From positions 1 to 64,000 of the forward strand of contig JAFUVZ010000049.1 in NCBI GenBank assembly GCA_017471185.1: a stretch of DNA of 64,000 bases. The letters are read 5' to 3'. Origin of the DNA: Bacteroidaceae bacterium. GTDB lineage: Bacteria; Bacteroidota; Bacteroidia; Bacteroidales; Bacteroidaceae. The notes beneath the pieces were generated by a model. That model was not told the DNA's origin and ran no database searches. It saw nothing but the letters and a program-made list of their open reading frames with translations. The stretch's first letter is position 1; each line of letters starts with the position of its first letter. Shown here one piece after another: positions 61,525 through 64,000 of this stretch. The position numbers and the translations under genes are program-made.

Positions 61525-62829
61525 TTACTTCTTTTCGTTAAGGGATGAAACAATAGGCTTGCGCAATGAGTTCCAGGCAGGAATCAGGGCGGAGAGCAGG
61601 TTGATGATGACGCACACCAAGAGTGCCGAGATGAACACAGTGGGTGAAAACAGCATCTCGCCTGTCACGGTCACGCTGTTGTCATAAAGCGTATCGGGAT
61701 AGTCTTCGAAAAGAGTGAACACCCAGCTTCTTCCTAAGAAAAGCATACTCCAGGCTACAATCAAGCCCACCAGACCTCCGGCTAATGTCAGTATCAGGTT
61801 CTCCCACATCACTTGCGAGAGCAGCACGCTCTTGCTGGCACCAAACGACTTACGCACGCCCATCTCTGCCAACCTGTCTTCCATCCGGCTGCTGATCATA
61901 CCGCTCAGGTTAAATGCTGGAATCAGAAGCAGCACGAGGATGATGGGCAAAAACTTCTTGAGCAGCAGCCAGAAGGTCACCTTGTATTGATTGCCATAAT
62001 ATACATCGTCGAACACCATACTGGTGTGATTGCGCAACGGACGCATGGTAACAGTCCTTTCACCTTTGTGCTGCTGGTTCTCATTGGCAATCACAGCGTC
62101 CAGCTCTTCCTGCAACGCCTTTGCCTGTGCAGCATCTTTCGCCAGGAAACGGGCTTCAAAAGAGCCCACGACATCATAATAGAATGTGTTCTGATAGCCA
62201 GGATAGGTCTTGTAGGGCAAATAGACATCCCTATAGCTCATGCTGCCCAACTTGCTTCCCGCTTTCACCACACCGCATACACGGTAGTCATTCATATCAT
62301 AGTTCAGCATCTTGCCCACTACGCCTGTAGTTTGCCGGAATGCCTGCTGAGCCAGCCTGTCGCTGATGACCACCGTGCGCACACCGCTGTCGAAATCAGC
62401 CTGACTGAAAGGGGTGCCCTCTATAAACTCAAACTCATAAATCTTGAAGAAGCCAGGATCGGTATAGATGGCACTCGCAGTAAAGTCGTTGCCTACAGAA
62501 GGGTGTACCCAATGCTCGTCGGGTTCCTGTATGACACCCGATACCGCTTCCACATTCTTCAGCGGATAGAGCCAGTCGCGCAACGAATTATAGCTGAAGC
62601 CAGAGTTGACGGTATTTATGTTATCAGGAGTCTGTACCCTTACATTATCACTGTAGAAAGTTCGACTTCTGTTATACTCCGGATAGAGTGGCGCTAACTT
62701 CACATAGTAGGCCACCGCCATCACTGTGGTGAAGCAGATGGCCATCGCTGTGCCTATTATATAAAGGGAACTGAACAACGGGTTCTGCTTCATCAGCTCC
62801 CAGGCTTGTTTGATGTAGTCTTTAATCAT
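61525..62829 (-). CDS. ABC transporter permease, MacB/FtsX type (A-type, first copy)
   Basis: This 434-residue permease begins MIKDYIKQAWELMKQ. The reading frame stays open 81 nt further upstream through a 7-bp repeat array (encoding repeated FNIQCS residues), but the family N-terminus is at 62829. The FtsX part has LSGMISSRMEDRLAEMGVRKSFGAS. It is paralogous to 58062-59390. The array separates it from the membrane-fusion gene. Confidence 0.92.
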   Translation of the reverse strand: MIKDYIKQAWELMKQNPLFSSLYIIGTAMAICFTTVMAVAYYVKLAPLYPEYNRSRTFYSDNVRVQTPDNINTVNSGFSYNSLRDWLYPLKNVEAVSGVIQEPDEHWVHPSVGNDFTASAIYTDPGFFKIYEFEFIEGTPFSQADFDSGVRTVVISDRLAQQAFRQTTGVVGKMLNYDMNDYRVCGVVKAGSKLGSMSYRDVYLPYKTYPGYQNTFYYDVVGSFEARFLAKDAAQAKALQEELDAVIANENQQHKGERTVTMRPLRNHTSMVFDDVYYGNQYKVTFWLLLKKFLPIILVLLLIPAFNLSGMISSRMEDRLAEMGVRKSFGASKSVLLSQVMWENLILTLAGGLVGLIVAWSMLFLGRSWVFTLFEDYPDTLYDNSVTVTGEMLFSPTVFISALLVCVIINLLSALIPAWNSLRKPIVSSLNEKK

Positions 62830-62838
62830 AGTTATTTT

Positions 62839-62929
62839 ATTGAATATTGAACATTGAACATTGAATATTGAACATTGAATATTGAACATTGAACATTGAA
62901 TATTGAACATTGAATATTGAACATTGACT
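62839..62929. repeat. Heptad tandem repeat, 13 units, between membrane-fusion protein and permease genes
   Basis: Twelve uninterrupted ATTGAAC or ATTGAAT units (62839-62922) and one degenerate unit (ATTGACT) fill nearly the whole spacer. The array starts 10 nt from the permease start codon and ends 5 nt from the stop codon of the upstream gene. It is the longest and most regular array in the window. Confidence 0.97.
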
Positions 62930-62933
62930 TTCT

Positions 62934-64000
62934 TTATTTTACTTTCAGCGAGTTCTTGCCCCGATAGTCACTCATGCTGCTGGTCACCACCCGGTCGCCC
63001 TCTTTCAGACCAGACAGGACTTCCACATACTCAAAGCTGCTCTCGCCTAACCTGACCTCACGCTTCACTAACTCGTCATCACCATTGAAGACAAACAGTT
63101 CATAGTCGTTAGGCCCTTGGTAATAGCTGCCCGATGCGATGCGAAGCACATCGTCTTTGACAGAGTTCATCACATACACATCGGTCTTCAAGCCTGAGCG
63201 TAAGGCTTCGTTGTTGTCCTCATTCAGCTGGACGCTGAAGTTGATGACTCCGTTCCGGCTCAACGGGGTAACGCTGCTCACCACGCCTTCCAGCCGTTTG
63301 CCGCCTACTTTTACTATAGCCTTGCCGCCTGGAGCCACACGGTCGCCATAACTGTCGGCTATCTCTGCATCTACCTTGAAATGACTCAAGTCGCTCACGA
63401 TAGCCACCTGACTGCCTTGCCCTACCTGTGCGCCCACCTGGGTATTGATAAAGGTGAGGATACCCTTGCGAGGAGAGCGTATCTGTGCGTCTTCCAACGT
63501 GCGACGCATCTCGTTCATGCTTTTGGTAGAGATGTTCAGCTCCAGTTCCTTCACCTTCAGGTCAGCTTCCTTCACCCTACGCTCGTTGGCGAGTTGCTGA
63601 CGAAGCTGTTGCAAGGCCAAGCGTTCCGTGTTATAATCCAGCTCAGCCTGGCGTACACGGTCGGTAGTACCGCTGCCCAAGCTGTCCAGGCGGCGTTCAT
63701 TGCGCAGGTTCACCTCCATGCTGCTCAGCTTCATCTCCTCTACCTCCACCTTCATGGCGAGGTCGCTCAGATAGGTCTCGTTATTCACTTTGAGCTGCTC
63801 TAACTGCAAGGCTTTCATGCGTTGCTCGTCGCTCAGCTTGCCATAGTCTGTTTCCGCGCTCAGTAAGTCGAGCTTCATAATAGGAGTGCCCACATCCACG
63901 CTGTCGCCACCTCTTTTATATATCTCCATGATGCGGGTGGTGATTGGCGAGTTGATGATTTCCTCAATGGCTGGCGACACCTTGCCCGTAGCCGTCACGC
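62934..64000 (-). CDS. Periplasmic adaptor (membrane-fusion) protein, HlyD/MacA type; 5' end outside window
   Basis: At least 355 C-terminal residues of an efflux adaptor are present. The first visible part is a lipoyl-like half (ATGKVSPAIEEIINSPI). A long coiled coil (about visible residues 55-170) follows, then the second lipoyl half, a beta-barrel region and the end SMSDYRGKNSLKVK. It would join the inner-membrane permeases to the TolC-type protein. The frame is open to the window edge. It is the first visible gene of the minus-strand efflux operon. Confidence 0.9.
   Translation of the reverse strand, partial: VTATGKVSPAIEEIINSPITTRIMEIYKRGGDSVDVGTPIMKLDLLSAETDYGKLSDEQRMKALQLEQLKVNNETYLSDLAMKVEVEEMKLSSMEVNLRNERRLDSLGSGTTDRVRQAELDYNTERLALQQLRQQLANERRVKEADLKVKELELNISTKSMNEMRRTLEDAQIRSPRKGILTFINTQVGAQVGQGSQVAIVSDLSHFKVDAEIADSYGDRVAPGGKAIVKVGGKRLEGVVSSVTPLSRNGVINFSVQLNEDNNEALRSGLKTDVYVMNSVKDDVLRIASGSYYQGPNDYELFVFNGDDELVKREVRLGESSFEYVEVLSGLKEGDRVVTSSMSDYRGKNSLKVK

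Noticed and set aside
61813..62697. 294-residue plus-strand reading frame
   Set aside because: It is antisense to a permease gene that shows clear FtsX features and paralogy.
62830..62910. N-terminal extension of the first permease through the heptad array
   Set aside because: The extra residues are repeat-coded (FNIQCS units); the paralogous permease starts at the position matching 62829.
62839..62929. CRISPR-like array
   Set aside because: Units are 7 bp without spacers and there are no cas genes.

Overview
The window is a chromosomal segment of a Bacteroidales bacterium, most likely Prevotellaceae (Prevotella in the broad sense). The evidence is a SusC/SusD pair, a SecD-SecF fusion, an outer-membrane beta-barrel receptor with a carboxypeptidase-regulatory N-terminus, the long form of IspG, a TGS-uridine-kinase fusion, and repeated promoters of the Bacteroidetes type (TTTG, about 20 nt, TAnnTTTG) with few Shine-Dalgarno sequences. 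The genus is an inference. No phage, insertion sequence or CRISPR array was found.

Layout. 1-5.0 kb: 3' part of a susC gene and its susD lipoprotein, closed by a terminator. 5.4-15.1 kb: housekeeping genes (nucleoside kinase, a membrane histidine-kinase-like protein, pepP, rpoN, a PAP2 membrane protein, gcvH-purE-ispG). 15.2-21.5 kb: S41 protease and PfkB kinase, two identical tRNA-Asn genes, then a partner-switching set (RsbW-like kinase, SLC13-type transporter, STAS protein) and comF. 21.7-31.9 kb: nrdDG, topA, argS, a HU gene, two overlapping rhomboid proteases and an endonuclease/exonuclease/phosphatase-fold protein. 32.0-38.0 kb: secDF, tRNA-Arg and the two subunits of a 2-oxoacid:ferredoxin oxidoreductase.

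38.1-46.3 kb is a regulatory island. A sigma/anti-sigma-like/TonB-receptor operon and a second sigma/anti-sigma-like/secreted-protein operon flank a small membrane protein plus a membrane-anchored LytTR regulator. The 800-bp intergenic region ahead of the LytTR pair holds a nested palindrome, a degenerate 22-bp tandem repeat with matches to LytTR binding-site pairs, and a good promoter. 46.4-52.5 kb: two secreted alpha/beta hydrolases, upp, pckA and a family 1 pectate lyase. 52.5-64 kb: one long minus-strand operon reading from a membrane-fusion protein through four MacB/FtsX-type permeases, one ATPase and a TolC-type protein to a sigma-54 response regulator and its sensor kinase.

The most unusual signals are in non-coding DNA. 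A family of 7-bp tandem repeats (ATTGAAY/ATTGACA, and ATTATCC/ATTCTCC) sits at gene junctions at seven places: directly ahead of start codons, across stop/start overlaps, or as inverted arrays between convergent genes. A separate class of 22-bp-period repeats occupies two intergenic regions (42.5 and 51.2 kb) whose units look related. Because 7 is not a multiple of 3, gain or loss of a heptad would shift reading frames or change leader length, which could make these junctions variable; this is inference.
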